NCBI RefSeq assembly: GCF_000503775.1
Contig: NZ_KI629782.1
Location: forward strand, 1,872,579-1,936,578
Origin: Brevibacillus panacihumi W25
Lineage (GTDB): Bacteria; Bacillota; Bacilli; Brevibacillales; Brevibacillaceae
Direction of reading: 5' to 3'
DNA: 64,000 bases
Shown piece by piece: positions 1-8,258 of the stretch (within the stretch, counting starts at the first letter, position 1; the number at the start of each line of letters is the position of its first letter). The notes below the pieces were generated by a model that saw nothing but the letters and a program-made list of their open reading frames with translations, was not told the origin of the DNA and searched no databases. The position numbers were made by a program, and so were the translations under genes.

Positions 1-188
1 TCCATCCCATCCATCACAGGCATTCGCAGATCCAGCAGGACCACTTCCGGACGAAAGCTCTCCACCTGCATCAACGCTTCATCGCCGCTTGCCGCTTCCT
101 TGATGTCATATCCGACTTTGCCAAGTGTCGTCGACAAGGCTTTGCGTACATTCGCTTCATCATCGACTACCAAAACCCGTCGTTTCAT
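1..188 (-). CDS. Response regulator, receiver domain (partial, cut by window edge)
   Basis: The first 62 codons of a two-component response regulator run off the left edge of the window. The N-terminus has the acidic pair D9-D10 after a hydrophobic strand (RRVLVVDDEANV). The phospho-acceptor is D53 in the strand VVLLDLRMPVMDG. The ATG overlaps the stop codon of the upstream histidine kinase by four bases (ATGA), so the two are translationally coupled cognate partners. The output domain lies outside the window. With an AtoS-type kinase partner it could be an NtrC-like or an OmpR-like regulator; that cannot be decided here. Confidence 0.9.
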   Translation of the reverse strand, partial: MKRRVLVVDDEANVRKALSTTLGKVGYDIKEAASGDEALMQVESFRPEVVLLDLRMPVMDGM

Positions 189-2005
189 AAGTCATCCTCC
201 TCTCTTCTCGTTGGCAATTCTACGGTAAAGCGGACCCCTTCCGCGATGTTTTCGGCGTAAATATGACCCCCGTATGCCTGCACGATGCGTTGCGAAATCG
301 CAAGTCCCAGCCCTGTTCCGGCAGGCTTTGTCGTGAAAAATGGTTCAAAGATCGTATACAGATTTTCCTTGGCTATCGCAGAGCCTTCATTGTACACATG
401 GATGCAGACATGATCAGCCAGCCGTTCTGTCTCCAGCCAGACCCTCTTGCCCGTCGGAGCGGCTTGCAGCGCATTGAGCAAAATATTGAGGAACACCTGT
501 GTCAATAACTCTGGTGAAGCAAGCACCAGCGGCAGATTCTCCGGGATTTCCGTTTGAATAGATATCCCTTTTTGAGCTGCGTTGCGCTGAACCAGCTTGA
601 GGGAGCGGCTGATGACCTGTTCGAGGTTGACCCAGGCATGGTTTTCCTCAGAAGGTCGGGAAAAGAGCAAAAGATCGTCCGCAAAACGATTGAGCCGTTC
701 GACCTCCTCCATAATGATGCTGGTATATTCGCGACTGTCATGCTTGTCAGGCAATTCTTCCTCGATAATCTGCGTAAATGCTTTGATCGAAGTCAACGGG
801 TTGCGCACCTCATGAGCGATGCTTGTCGCCCATTCGCCGATTACCGCCAGCCGCTCCGCCTGAGCCAATCGCGCCTCCATCTGCTTCCACTCTGTGCGAT
901 CCTCCAGGACGACGATCACTCCAAGAACCTCGTCCAGCGTTCCTTTCCACGTCGATGTGCTCACCTTGATACACAGCAGCCCGCGCTCCGTGTGCGGATG
1001 TCGCCACTCCAGCTCCTGATTCGTTTCAGCGTTTTGCAGCGCCTGTGTAATCATATCGAGCAGCACCGGACTATTTGCGAAAATCTGCTCGTACCGCTCT
1101 CCTCTCGCCTCGTTCTGCAATCCGGTCAGACTGGCAGCAGACTCATTCCAGGCTGTCAGTCGTCCATCCTGATCCAGAGCGATCACGCCATTTTCCATAC
1201 TGTCCATCATTGTTTCCGTATGGCTGCGGCTTGCCTGGAGATCACTCGCCAGTTTGTTGATCGCGCTTGTGATTTCACCCGGCTCTCCTTCGAGACGCTT
1301 CATTCGAAAGGACAAATCAAAGCTAAGCCGTCTCAGCCCGCTTTTGATCTCCGCCAGGATTACTTCCAGCCGATGTACCAAAAGTCCGCTGACGACAGCA
1401 GCAACGACACAGCCAATCCCCAAAATAATGTAGATACTCTGCCTCATCCCGGTCAATTGAACGTCGATGCTGGACATCAATTCATTGGCCCAAACATAGC
1501 CGATGATGTCCCCCTCCCGTATGAGCGGAATCATGGCATTCATAATATTGCCCCGCACCTGCTCACCGATGACCACATCTGGCTGCCGAGTCCTTAATAC
1601 CTCTCGCCCCGGGTGATCGGCGGAGATTGATTTGCCGACATGGGAGCTCTCTGTGACAGGACCATACGTCAGGATCGCATCCAGTTCTTTTGCGTAATAC
1701 CCTACCCCGATTCCGGGATGAGCGGCCGCAATTTTATTTGTAAGCGGTTCCAGCTTGCTGTTCAACAAGCGGATTTTCTCTTCACGGGAGGCGTTCGTTC
1801 CCCCCATATCCGCGAGCATTTCTTCATAGGTTTTCGTCAAAGCAAAATCCATCTGCTCTGTAATCGCAATCAGCTTCTGCTTTTTCTCATCCAACAACGC
1901 TTGTTCCGCTGCTTTTTGCAGGACGACACCGGTGATGAGAATTGGGAGAACCGTCGCTGCTATGACGGATACCACAAAGCGGAGGCGGTACAAATACGCT
2001 TTCAC
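185..2005 (-). CDS. Membrane-bound PAS sensor histidine kinase (AtoS-like)
   Basis: This is a transmembrane sensor kinase of about 606 residues. A first membrane segment lies near residues 10-30, followed by an extracytoplasmic sensor region to about 188, a second segment near 190-212, a HAMP-like linker, and a PAS domain near 265-375. The HisKA dimerization region carries the phospho-acceptor His in SIAHEVRNPL (about residue 398). The ATPase domain shows the N box (NILLNALQA) and G boxes (GTGLGLAI). I prefer the GTG at 2005 because GAGGTGG ends only 1-3 bases before the ATG at 2011 but nine before the GTG. It is coupled by a 4-bp overlap to the response regulator downstream. The stimulus cannot be read from the sequence. 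Confidence 0.9.
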   Translation of the reverse strand: MKAYLYRLRFVVSVIAATVLPILITGVVLQKAAEQALLDEKKQKLIAITEQMDFALTKTYEEMLADMGGTNASREEKIRLLNSKLEPLTNKIAAAHPGIGVGYYAKELDAILTYGPVTESSHVGKSISADHPGREVLRTRQPDVVIGEQVRGNIMNAMIPLIREGDIIGYVWANELMSSIDVQLTGMRQSIYIILGIGCVVAAVVSGLLVHRLEVILAEIKSGLRRLSFDLSFRMKRLEGEPGEITSAINKLASDLQASRSHTETMMDSMENGVIALDQDGRLTAWNESAASLTGLQNEARGERYEQIFANSPVLLDMITQALQNAETNQELEWRHPHTERGLLCIKVSTSTWKGTLDEVLGVIVVLEDRTEWKQMEARLAQAERLAVIGEWATSIAHEVRNPLTSIKAFTQIIEEELPDKHDSREYTSIIMEEVERLNRFADDLLLFSRPSEENHAWVNLEQVISRSLKLVQRNAAQKGISIQTEIPENLPLVLASPELLTQVFLNILLNALQAAPTGKRVWLETERLADHVCIHVYNEGSAIAKENLYTIFEPFFTTKPAGTGLGLAISQRIVQAYGGHIYAENIAEGVRFTVELPTRREEDDL

Positions 2006-2060
2006 TTCCATCCACCTCGCTTTTCTGCCTGAGTGTACGTGATGTTGTTATTTTATCACA

Positions 2061-2130
2061 CAGACAAAAAAATCGCTTATTCCCGGTAAAAGAAGGAGTT
2101 ATCCCCTTCCTTTCGAGAACAAGCGATTCA
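2061..2130 (-). terminator. Rho-independent terminator after the alpha/beta hydrolase
   Basis: On the minus strand AATCGCTTGTTC pairs with GGAATAAGCGATT across a long loop and is followed by a T run. It lies just after the hydrolase stop at 2144. Confidence 0.75.
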
Positions 2131-2143
2131 ATATTTATACTCC

Positions 2144-2956
2144 TCAGACGGCAAGATTGGACGGAATGGCAGTCTGTCTCTTGATCCAGCTCGCCGTACT
2201 GGCGATCAGCTTTTGGTAGCCTTCTACAGACGAAAAGGTATGGTCGGCTCCTAGCACAATCTCCGTCTCTGAGCTGCCCTTCTGGCGCAAGCGCAGCTCC
2301 CGTTCATAGTGAAACATCGCATCCAGCGGGATTACATCGTCCCGATTGCCATGCAGCAGCAGGATGTCCCCGGTAAAATTCGCAGCCTCAGACAAAGGTT
2401 GGGCAGCCTGAAGGGATTGGAAAAAGCCCTTCTCGAGCTGGTAGCCCAGATAATCGGTGTGACCTGTTGCCAAAGCTTCCTGATACCTCTGTGCGCCCAC
2501 GATGCGGGTAATATCCTCATACGGACGTGCTGCTGCAGCCCACAGCACCAGCGAACGAATCCGCGGCTCCTGACTGGCCGCAATCATCGCTACTGCTCCG
2601 CCCAGGCTGTGTCCCAGCAGTACGACTCGGCTCGTGTCCACACGCTCCAGTTGAAACGCGTAGCGGAGAATGTCGCGTGTCTGTTGCAGCAGCACGTCGA
2701 TCCCCCCGGCTCCGTATTCTCCTTCGCTCTCACCGCAGCCCCCGTAGTCAAAGCGAAGCACAGCCCAGTCCTGGTCAGCTAAATCACGGGCTGCCTTGAC
2801 AAACAAACGGTTCACGCCGACCCGGCTGCCAACAAATCCGTGGCAGATCACGACAAGCGGATATTTCGCTGGTGCTTTGCCTGAGAGGGATGCCGGTTCG
2901 TGAAGCGTCGCTGCCAAGGAAATACTGCCACTCTTGATGTGAAATGTCCGTTCCAT
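2144..2956 (-). CDS. Alpha/beta hydrolase (esterase/acylaminoacyl-peptidase-like)
   Basis: This is a cytoplasmic serine hydrolase of 270 residues with the full alpha/beta-hydrolase signature: oxyanion strand VVICHGFVGS, nucleophile elbow GHSLGG, acid loop GNRDDVIP and catalytic His in GADHTF. The layout resembles feruloyl-esterase-like and YtmA-type hydrolases; the substrate is not predictable. An in-frame ATG at 2980 exists, but GAGGTG sits six bases before the ATG at 2956, so the protein should start MERTFHIKS. It is a single-gene unit with its own terminator downstream. Confidence 0.85.
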   Translation of the reverse strand: MERTFHIKSGSISLAATLHEPASLSGKAPAKYPLVVICHGFVGSRVGVNRLFVKAARDLADQDWAVLRFDYGGCGESEGEYGAGGIDVLLQQTRDILRYAFQLERVDTSRVVLLGHSLGGAVAMIAASQEPRIRSLVLWAAAARPYEDITRIVGAQRYQEALATGHTDYLGYQLEKGFFQSLQAAQPLSEAANFTGDILLLHGNRDDVIPLDAMFHYERELRLRQKGSSETEIVLGADHTFSSVEGYQKLIASTASWIKRQTAIPSNLAV

Positions 2957-3053
2957 TCCGCTCACCTCATTTATTTTCATTAATTCCGATTTGTTTACTA
3001 TGTTATAAGAGTATTATCCCTCTATCTCCCCTTCCTTGTCAAGATTGCACACA

Positions 3054-3092
3054 ACGAAAAAAGGATAGCGCCCGTAAAAGCACTATCCTTTC
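3054..3092 (-). terminator. Terminator of motAB
   Basis: On the minus strand AAAGGATAGTGC pairs with GCGCTATCCTTT and is followed by T residues. It lies 12 bp after the motB stop. Confidence 0.85.
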
Positions 3093-3103
3093 CGCAAATG
3101 ATC

Positions 3104-3907
3104 TTATGGGTTGATGCTGTTTTTGGGAGTAGATGCCAAATCACGCAGAATGGCTACTTCTACCCGACGGTTCTTGGCTCTTCCTTCTGCCGAGGTATTC
3201 GGAGCGACCGGATGATACTCTCCCATTCCGGTTGCGCTAAATTTTGACGGATCCAGATTCGGATTTTCCAGAAGAACCTTCAAGAAGTTGACGGAGCGCT
3301 TGACGCTCAAATCCCAGTTGGATGGAAACTCAACACGGTTGATCGGCACATTGTCCGTATGTCCCGTAACCGTTACTTTCTTCGGATGGGGAACGAGCAT
3401 GGTCGCCATCTCTGTCGCCAGTTTACGCGCTTCCGGCTTCAGGTCTGCCTTCCCCGAGTCAAACAGCGCATTGTCCAGGATCGTGATCAGCAATCCCTCT
3501 TCCGTCATCTTGGTTTGGAGCTTGTCCTCCAGTTGATTGGTCTTGATGTAACCCTCCAACTGCGTTTGCAGCTGTTTCAGATCCTCTGTTTCTTTGCGGA
3601 TGGCTTCCTCCAGCTTCTTCTCTTCTTCTGTCTTCTCTGCTTCCTGCGCCCCCTTGTGCAAGGTCTGTTGGGCCATCAGCGGATCAAGCGGGACTGGACT
3701 TGGTTGATTCAAGACGCCCACCCCGCCATTTAAGGCGACATTGAAGGACTTCACCATCTGGTCGAATTTCTTCGCATCCATCTCGCTGGACGCAAACAAT
3801 ACGATGAACAGGGCCAGTAGAAGAGTGAGAATATCAGCGTACGGAATCAGCCAAGACTCGTCCACATGTTCTTCATGCGGAGGACTTTTCTTCGGTCGTT
3901 TAGCCAT
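3104..3907 (-). CDS. motB: Flagellar motor stator protein MotB
   Basis: MotB forms the stator ion channel with MotA and anchors it to peptidoglycan. Of its 267 residues, one N-terminal transmembrane helix (about 20-41) carries the essential ion-binding aspartate D25 in the motif PYADILTLLLALFIVLFAS. This matches the proton-type B. subtilis MotB rather than sodium-type MotS/PomB. A glutamate-rich coiled segment (about 85-120) precedes the OmpA-like peptidoglycan-binding domain with TGHTDNVPI and NRRVEV. The start overlaps the motA end by 8 bp and has a GGAG site inside motA, so the two genes are coupled. Confidence 0.97.
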   Translation of the reverse strand: MAKRPKKSPPHEEHVDESWLIPYADILTLLLALFIVLFASSEMDAKKFDQMVKSFNVALNGGVGVLNQPSPVPLDPLMAQQTLHKGAQEAEKTEEEKKLEEAIRKETEDLKQLQTQLEGYIKTNQLEDKLQTKMTEEGLLITILDNALFDSGKADLKPEARKLATEMATMLVPHPKKVTVTGHTDNVPINRVEFPSNWDLSVKRSVNFLKVLLENPNLDPSKFSATGMGEYHPVAPNTSAEGRAKNRRVEVAILRDLASTPKNSINP

Positions 3908-4703
3908 TTACCGCAGCTCCTTCCTCCTTTGTCTCCTCCTTGACATCAGCGCGCTCCTTGAACGGAATGTAGACAAGCAGCTTTTGCTCGATCGCGGCTG
4001 GAGAGACCCCGGCTTGAATGGAGAGAAGCCCCTCTACCATAATTTTTTTGATTTCAATTTCCTGCTTGGACTTGCGTTTCAATTTATTGGCGAATGGATG
4101 CCAGAGTACATAACCGGTAAAAATCCCGAGCAGCGTCGCGACGAACGCGGCCGAAATGGAGAGGCCGAGCGCGTCAATATCGCTCAGGTTTCCGAGTGCC
4201 GAGATGAGACCTACTACCGCGCCCAATACCCCAAGCGTCGGTGCATAGGAACCTGCCTGTGAGAAAATCAAGGCGTTGGCATGATGTCGCTCTTCAATCG
4301 CATGGATCTCTTCATTCAGTACATCTCTCACGAAATCAGGCTCTCCGCCGTCGATGATCATCTTCATTCCATTGCGCAGGAATGGGTCCTCAATCTCATC
4401 CGAAGTGTTTTCCAGAGCAAGCAAGCCTTCGCGGCGGGCAATGGAAGCCCAGTTCATGAATTGACCAATCAGTTCACGTTTTTCAGGGAGTTTCCGTTCG
4501 GTAAAAAGAATTTTGAACAAAGCAGGTACCCGCTTGACTTCTGAGAAGGGAAACGCATTTAAAATAGCGGCGATTGTACCCACGATAATAATCATGAAGG
4601 CTGCAGCGTTCAGCAATGCCGCCGGGCTGGCGTGTTTCAAGATCATCCCGACAACTACGGCTACGACTCCTAGTACGACACCTATTACGGTCGATTTTTC
4701 CAT
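3900..4703 (-). CDS. motA: Flagellar motor stator protein MotA
   Basis: MotA is the four-helix stator subunit that converts proton flow into torque. The 267-residue protein has the MotA/TolQ/ExbB channel segment with the conserved proline in SYAPTLGVLGAVVGLI, and a charged cytoplasmic loop (FMNWASIARREGLLALE) whose Arg and Glu contact FliG in the family. It is the first gene of motAB, with an AGGGAG site before the ATG. No clean sigma-D promoter was found upstream: an ACCGAAAC near 4750 resembles the sigma-D -10, but its -35 spacing is too short. Confidence 0.97.
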   Translation of the reverse strand: MEKSTVIGVVLGVVAVVVGMILKHASPAALLNAAAFMIIIVGTIAAILNAFPFSEVKRVPALFKILFTERKLPEKRELIGQFMNWASIARREGLLALENTSDEIEDPFLRNGMKMIIDGGEPDFVRDVLNEEIHAIEERHHANALIFSQAGSYAPTLGVLGAVVGLISALGNLSDIDALGLSISAAFVATLLGIFTGYVLWHPFANKLKRKSKQEIEIKKIMVEGLLSIQAGVSPAAIEQKLLVYIPFKERADVKEETKEEGAAVNG

Positions 4704-4826
4704 TGTGACACTCCCTAACTTCCGTAATCAAATCTATCTATATATGGTTTCGGTAATTTGGTGTCGATTTGTGAGAGGAAGTTGCGTAAAAATCGGAACT
4801 CTTTTTGAACGTTTCACGATACATCC

Positions 4827-5558
4827 CTATTTCAACCATTCCGTAAGACCGATCATGACCAGCAAACCCGTAATAAAAGAGAGAGTTGCCGCTCCGGCGT
4901 GACCGTCGCCGTGACTCTCCGGAATCAATTCCTTGTAGACAATAAACAGCATAGCTCCAGCGGCGAAGGACAAGCCGTACGGCACCAATCCATCTACCAC
5001 ATTCGTCAGATAGTACCCGCTGATGGCTGACACGACTTCCACCGAGCCCGTCATCGTCGCCAGAAAAAAGGCCTTGAGTCTGCTCACGCGTTGATTGATC
5101 AAAAAAAGCGCCACCAGGAACCCCTCAGGCGCGTTTTGAAGTCCGATCGCAAAGGCAATCAGTCCGCCAAGCTCATTCTGATCGCCGGAGTAGCTGACGC
5201 CGACGGACAAGCCTTCGGGAATATTGTGCAGGGTGATCGCGGAAAGAACCAATATCGCCTGGGTATCCATCGAGAGATTCATGCGCGAGTGCTCCAGGTC
5301 AATGTGCGGAATGATGCTCTCCAGCAGAGTCAGCACCAGCATGCCGGTCAGCACGCCCAAGCAGACGATCAGAAAGCTGTCTTTGCTCAGCGCTTGGGGA
5401 ATCAGGCTGAAAGTCGCGGCCGCCATCATGATCCCCGCCGTAAAGGCGAGCAGAATATCCCGCCAGCGATGCGTGACGGTCCTGAAAAAGAGAATCGGCA
5501 GTGCTCCCACCCCGGTCGCCATCGCCGATAAAATGCTTCCCATCAATAGGTCTTCCAT
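4827..5558 (-). CDS. ZIP-family divalent metal transporter
   Basis: This is a polytopic membrane protein of 243 residues and about eight helices. The two ZIP metal-site motifs are present: HNIPEG in helix 4 and NAPEG in helix 5. ESHGDGHA supplies a histidine-containing motif before the last helix. Family members (ZupT, GufA-like) import Zn2+, Fe2+, Mn2+ or similar ions. It is divergently oriented from the sarcosine oxidase gene, and the shared 245-bp spacer is packed with inverted repeats that probably control it. Metal specificity cannot be assigned from sequence. Confidence 0.9.
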   Translation of the reverse strand: MEDLLMGSILSAMATGVGALPILFFRTVTHRWRDILLAFTAGIMMAAATFSLIPQALSKDSFLIVCLGVLTGMLVLTLLESIIPHIDLEHSRMNLSMDTQAILVLSAITLHNIPEGLSVGVSYSGDQNELGGLIAFAIGLQNAPEGFLVALFLINQRVSRLKAFFLATMTGSVEVVSAISGYYLTNVVDGLVPYGLSFAAGAMLFIVYKELIPESHGDGHAGAATLSFITGLLVMIGLTEWLK

Positions 5559-5618
5559 GCAAGTACCCCCGCTACGGATCTGCCATTCGTACCGTTGTCA
5601 AGGCCGTCCCTTTTTCTG

Positions 5619-5642
5619 TGAAAAACGTCTCGACGTTTTTCA
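5619..5642. promoter_or_regulatory. Inverted repeat in the ZIP leader
   Basis: TGAAAAACGTC and GACGTTTTTCA form perfect 11-bp arms separated by two bases, about 60 bp upstream of the ZIP start. It could be an operator or a leader hairpin. Confidence 0.5.
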
Positions 5643-5654
5643 TAAAAGTGGATG

Positions 5655-5670
5655 TGACCGCTTGCGGTCA
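5655..5670. promoter_or_regulatory. Small inverted repeat TGACCGC-TT-GCGGTCA
   Basis: Perfect 7-bp arms with a 2-bp spacer lie between the proposed -35 and -10 of the ZIP promoter. It shares the TGACC/GGTCA core with the adjoining 34-bp palindrome. Confidence 0.5.
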
Positions 5671-5700
5671 AACAAAACGGTCATGACCGTTTTGTTTGAC
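5667..5700. promoter_or_regulatory. 34-bp perfect palindrome between divergent promoters (candidate operator)
   Basis: The half-site is GTCAAACAAAACGGTCA, followed without spacer by its exact reverse complement. Its right end supplies TTGACT (5696-5701), a -35 for the rightward sarcosine oxidase gene with CATTAT 16 bp on. Its left end, read on the minus strand, supplies TTGACC, a -35 for the leftward ZIP gene with TTTTAT 18 bp on. A protein bound here would cover both promoters. The regulator is unknown. Confidence 0.6.
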
Positions 5701-5703
5701 TTC

Positions 5704-5736
5704 TTGTACAACGCTGTCATTATCACTATCATAGTG
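5704..5736 (+). promoter_or_regulatory. Alternative promoter and small operator upstream of the sarcosine oxidase gene
   Basis: TTGTAC (5704-5709) and TATCAT (5727-5732) are spaced by 17 bp. A 13-bp inverted repeat, CACTAT-C-ATAGTG (5724-5736), overlaps the -10 and could be a repressor site. This is an alternative to the promoter that uses the palindrome end. Confidence 0.4.
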
Positions 5737-5803
5737 CGTAAGATCAGAAAACATGCACGATTTGAACGCAACCAGCCATACGGTAATAAAGGGGAGAAAA
5801 GGG

Positions 5804-6934
5804 ATGGAGAAGTTTGATGTAATCGTGGTAGGAGCAGGATCTGTCGGGATGGCAGCCGGATATGAACTGGCAAAAAAGGGGGTTCGCACACTGCTGCTTG
5901 ACGCTTTTGATCCTCCGCACACGATGGGCAGCCACCATGGCGACACGCGAATTATTCGGCACGCCTACGGGGAGGGCGTACAGTATGTACCGCTCGCGCT
6001 GCGGGCGCAGGAATTGTGGGAGGAGCTATCCGGGCTTTCGGGCAAGACGCTTTTTGCACGTACAGGCGTATTGGGTGCAGGACCGCTGGGAAGCCCTTTT
6101 TTAGCAGAAATGCAGGTATCAGCCAAACAATTCTCGCTGCCATTGGAGGTCATGAGTGCTGAGGAGATCAACCGTCGCTGGGAAGGGATGAATCTGCCCG
6201 ACAACTTCTACGGCTGCTACGAGACGAACGCTGGTGTCCTTTATTCCGAACGCTGCATCACAGCTTACCGTGAGCTGGCTACGAGTCTTGGTGCCGTCCT
6301 CCTGACTCACACGCGAGTGACAGACGTGCAGGTCGAAACCGATCACGTCACGGTGACCACCGATCAGGGGAGTTATCGAAGCGAGAAACTGTTGTTGAGT
6401 GCGGGAGCCTGGAATCCTGCTTTGCTGAAGTCTTTGGGCCTCCAGCTTCCTCTGGTGCCTACTCGCAAGACCGTAGCCTGGTTTGCAGCAGATGAGCAGC
6501 TGTACAGCTCGGAGAAGTTTCCCGCCTTTGTCTTTGAGTTGGAGGACTCCATCTACTACGGTTTTCCCAGCATCGATCAGACCGGAGTAAAAATCGGCCG
6601 CCACGACGGAGGCCACCCCATCGATCCCGACCAACTGGACCGCACCTTTGGCACGTATCCATCCGACGAAGGAGATGTCCGTTCCTTTCTTGAAACCTAT
6701 ATGCCGCAAGCCGCTGGCCCTCTGCAGCAGGGGCGCGTCTGCATCTACACCCTGACTCCGGATGAGCATTTCGTCATTGACCATCATCCCGAGCATAAAC
6801 ACTTCATCATTACGGCAGGCTTCTCCGGGCACGGCTTTAAATTCGCCAGTGCGATCGGAGAAGCGGCCAGCCAGCTTCTGACTGATGGCAAGTCTACGCA
6901 CGATCTTTCCTTATTTGCGCTGAATCGCCTGTAA
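5804..6934 (+). CDS. soxA: Monomeric sarcosine oxidase / N-methyl-amino-acid oxidase (FAD)
   Basis: A flavoprotein of 376 residues expected to oxidize sarcosine or another N-methyl amino acid to the free amino acid, formaldehyde and H2O2. The N-terminus has the dinucleotide fold VVGAGSVGMAAGYELAKKG. The family signature GSHHGDTRIIRHAYGEG lies at 42-58. C313 in RVCIYTLTPDEHF is at the position that binds FAD covalently in monomeric sarcosine oxidases, and FSGHGFKF closes the FAD site. The frame is open from 5753, but a GGGGAGAAAAGGG site sets the start at 5804. The closest family match I recognise is B. subtilis SoxA/YhdE-type proteins; N-methyltryptophan oxidase is the alternative. It is divergent from the ZIP gene and shares its palindromic control region. 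Confidence 0.9.
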   Translation: MEKFDVIVVGAGSVGMAAGYELAKKGVRTLLLDAFDPPHTMGSHHGDTRIIRHAYGEGVQYVPLALRAQELWEELSGLSGKTLFARTGVLGAGPLGSPFLAEMQVSAKQFSLPLEVMSAEEINRRWEGMNLPDNFYGCYETNAGVLYSERCITAYRELATSLGAVLLTHTRVTDVQVETDHVTVTTDQGSYRSEKLLLSAGAWNPALLKSLGLQLPLVPTRKTVAWFAADEQLYSSEKFPAFVFELEDSIYYGFPSIDQTGVKIGRHDGGHPIDPDQLDRTFGTYPSDEGDVRSFLETYMPQAAGPLQQGRVCIYTLTPDEHFVIDHHPEHKHFIITAGFSGHGFKFASAIGEAASQLLTDGKSTHDLSLFALNRL

Positions 6935-6941
6935 CCATCCG

Positions 6942-6985
6942 TATAAAAACGCCCCGCATCCTGTGTGGATTGCGAGGCGTTTTCC
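6942..6985. terminator. Bidirectional terminator between soxA and tgl
   Basis: AAAAACGCC-CGCATC pairs with GAT-GCGAGGCGTTTT. It sits between convergent genes and has A and T runs on both sides. Confidence 0.85.
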
Positions 6986-6994
6986 TTGTATAGC

Positions 6995-7843
6995 TCATCC
7001 TTCCCAATAAAAGGAGCCGATCTCTGCCTTGATCCGCACTCCTGCCTCCAGGATGTCGGGGAATGCGCCCCTGTGGTCGACATAGGAAATGTTTCCCCTC
7101 ATATTGTCAAAGGGGGCCAGGTAAGCGAATCCCGGACGCGTCGCCTGTGATACCAAATAGGCAGAACGCATGGCTCCCGGCTTTCTGTTTTCGTTCAAAA
7201 ACGCGATCATGGAAGGGGCTGTCCGAATGCCTGCCCCGTGCCCGTAGTACAAGCCTCCCCCCAGGAAGACAGCGTTTTCCCCTTGCCATTGCGGTTTGCT
7301 CGGATCGTAATCCGGATTGGCGAAGTAGAGGATGTCACCAGGCAAGAACGTGTTTGTCGGCAGGGTCTGCAAGTCCAAATCTTGATCGTAACGCCAATCG
7401 TACAGAATCATGTCTGCGAACAATCGCTCAAAATCTGCCTCCCGGATCGACTTCAGCACTGCATGGTACAAGATGATGACCATCGCCGTCGCACACTCAG
7501 TGGCGTAAAGCCTGCCATTTTGAAAGATATCAATAATCCCGCGAGAAGGAGGGATACCCGGTCGCAAGCGAAAGCCCCCCAGCTCGGTCTGCTCCCAGAA
7601 TTCCGGGTTGCTTCGCGAATGTTCAAAGTCGGAAAAAGCAATTCCACTCATGTACAGCGCTCGTGCTGATTTGACCAGATGATCCCGCAGCTTCAGCTCA
7701 AAGCGCAAGACGTCCGCCGAAGCATATTCAAACACTACGCGGCTAGCGGCCATCCTATGGACAATTTCCTGCTGCACATCGTTCAATCCCCATTCAGCCT
7801 GCAGCATCAAGGGATTTACCTGTCGTCCAGCAATCCAGATCAT
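6995..7843 (-). CDS. tgl: Spore coat protein-glutamine gamma-glutamyltransferase
   Basis: This spore transglutaminase cross-links coat proteins through epsilon-(gamma-glutamyl)lysine bonds late in sporulation. The 282-residue protein carries the catalytic Cys C117 in FQNGRLYATECATAMVIILY, and the downstream block ILYDWRYDQDL, FLPGDILYFANPDYDP and QWQGENAVFLG that is diagnostic of Bacillus Tgl. It ends with the conserved SAYLVSQATRP. A strong AAGGAGG site precedes the ATG. In B. subtilis the gene is sigma-K/GerE dependent; only a weak CATA-type -10 was seen here. The ~250-bp structured repeat lies immediately upstream. Confidence 0.95.
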   Translation of the reverse strand: MIWIAGRQVNPLMLQAEWGLNDVQQEIVHRMAASRVVFEYASADVLRFELKLRDHLVKSARALYMSGIAFSDFEHSRSNPEFWEQTELGGFRLRPGIPPSRGIIDIFQNGRLYATECATAMVIILYHAVLKSIREADFERLFADMILYDWRYDQDLDLQTLPTNTFLPGDILYFANPDYDPSKPQWQGENAVFLGGGLYYGHGAGIRTAPSMIAFLNENRKPGAMRSAYLVSQATRPGFAYLAPFDNMRGNISYVDHRGAFPDILEAGVRIKAEIGSFYWEG

Positions 7844-7947
7844 AAGCTGCCTCCTTCGTCTTCGTTCCCATCATGAGTATCTATATGCGCATGCCTACCG
7901 CCAGGTGCATGAGGTTCCCCGATCCAGCCACCACTGCTTTGTATCTG

Positions 7948-8203
7948 GTGGTCCACGGGCTCCAGTGGAGGAGAGGAAAAAGGAGAGAACGCTCAGGCGG
8001 GGTGGGATCTTTACTGGGGGTCATCCCTGGCCGCCTCCCACTCCAAAGGCGGAACCGCGGCCAAAAGCAGCCGACTTCGAAGAAGTCATTCAAGGTTGGC
8101 CGCTGAATACGTGTTCCGCCTTTTCCGTTCCCGGCTTAGTCAAGATCCCAAATGCCTTCGCTTATCTCCCCTTTTTCCTCAGCCAGCTTTCCATGGTCCT
8201 CCT
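7948..8203. repeat. Structured ~250-bp repeat element, copy 1
   Basis: This intergenic block between metA and tgl is homologous over its length to 18100-18350. Conserved stems are: an outer stem of GAGGAAAAAGG (near 7973) with CCTTTTTCCTC (near 8170); GGGATCTT (8004) with AAGATCCC (8142); AAAGGCGGAAC (8045-8055) with GTTCCGCCTTT (8113-8123); GCGGCCAA with TTGGCCGC; and a hairpin GACTTC-GAA-GAAGTC. The other copy has CACTTC-GAA-GAAGTG, a compensatory G-C to C-G swap. No convincing ORF spans it and no transposase is nearby. It could be a structured RNA or a MITE-like palindromic repeat. Both copies lie in the same orientation. Confidence 0.85.
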
Positions 8204-8220
8204 GCTTTTTTTAGTGAAAA

Positions 8221-8252
8221 ATTAAAAAACCACCCGCACGAGGCGGATGGCA
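8221..8252 (-). terminator. Terminator of metA
   Basis: On the minus strand CCATCCGC pairs with GCGGGTGG and is followed by TTTTTT, directly after the metA stop. The adjoining repeat is therefore not needed as a terminator. Confidence 0.85.
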
Positions 8253-8258
8253 TAGTCC

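Noticed and set aside
554-1597. A 347-codon open frame antisense to the sensor kinase
   Set aside because: Kinase motifs are intact on the minus strand, and no ribosome binding site or domain supports the other frame.
4740-4770. Sigma-D promoter for motA
   Set aside because: ACCGAAAC resembles the -10, but the nearest TAAA-like box is 13 rather than 15 bp away.
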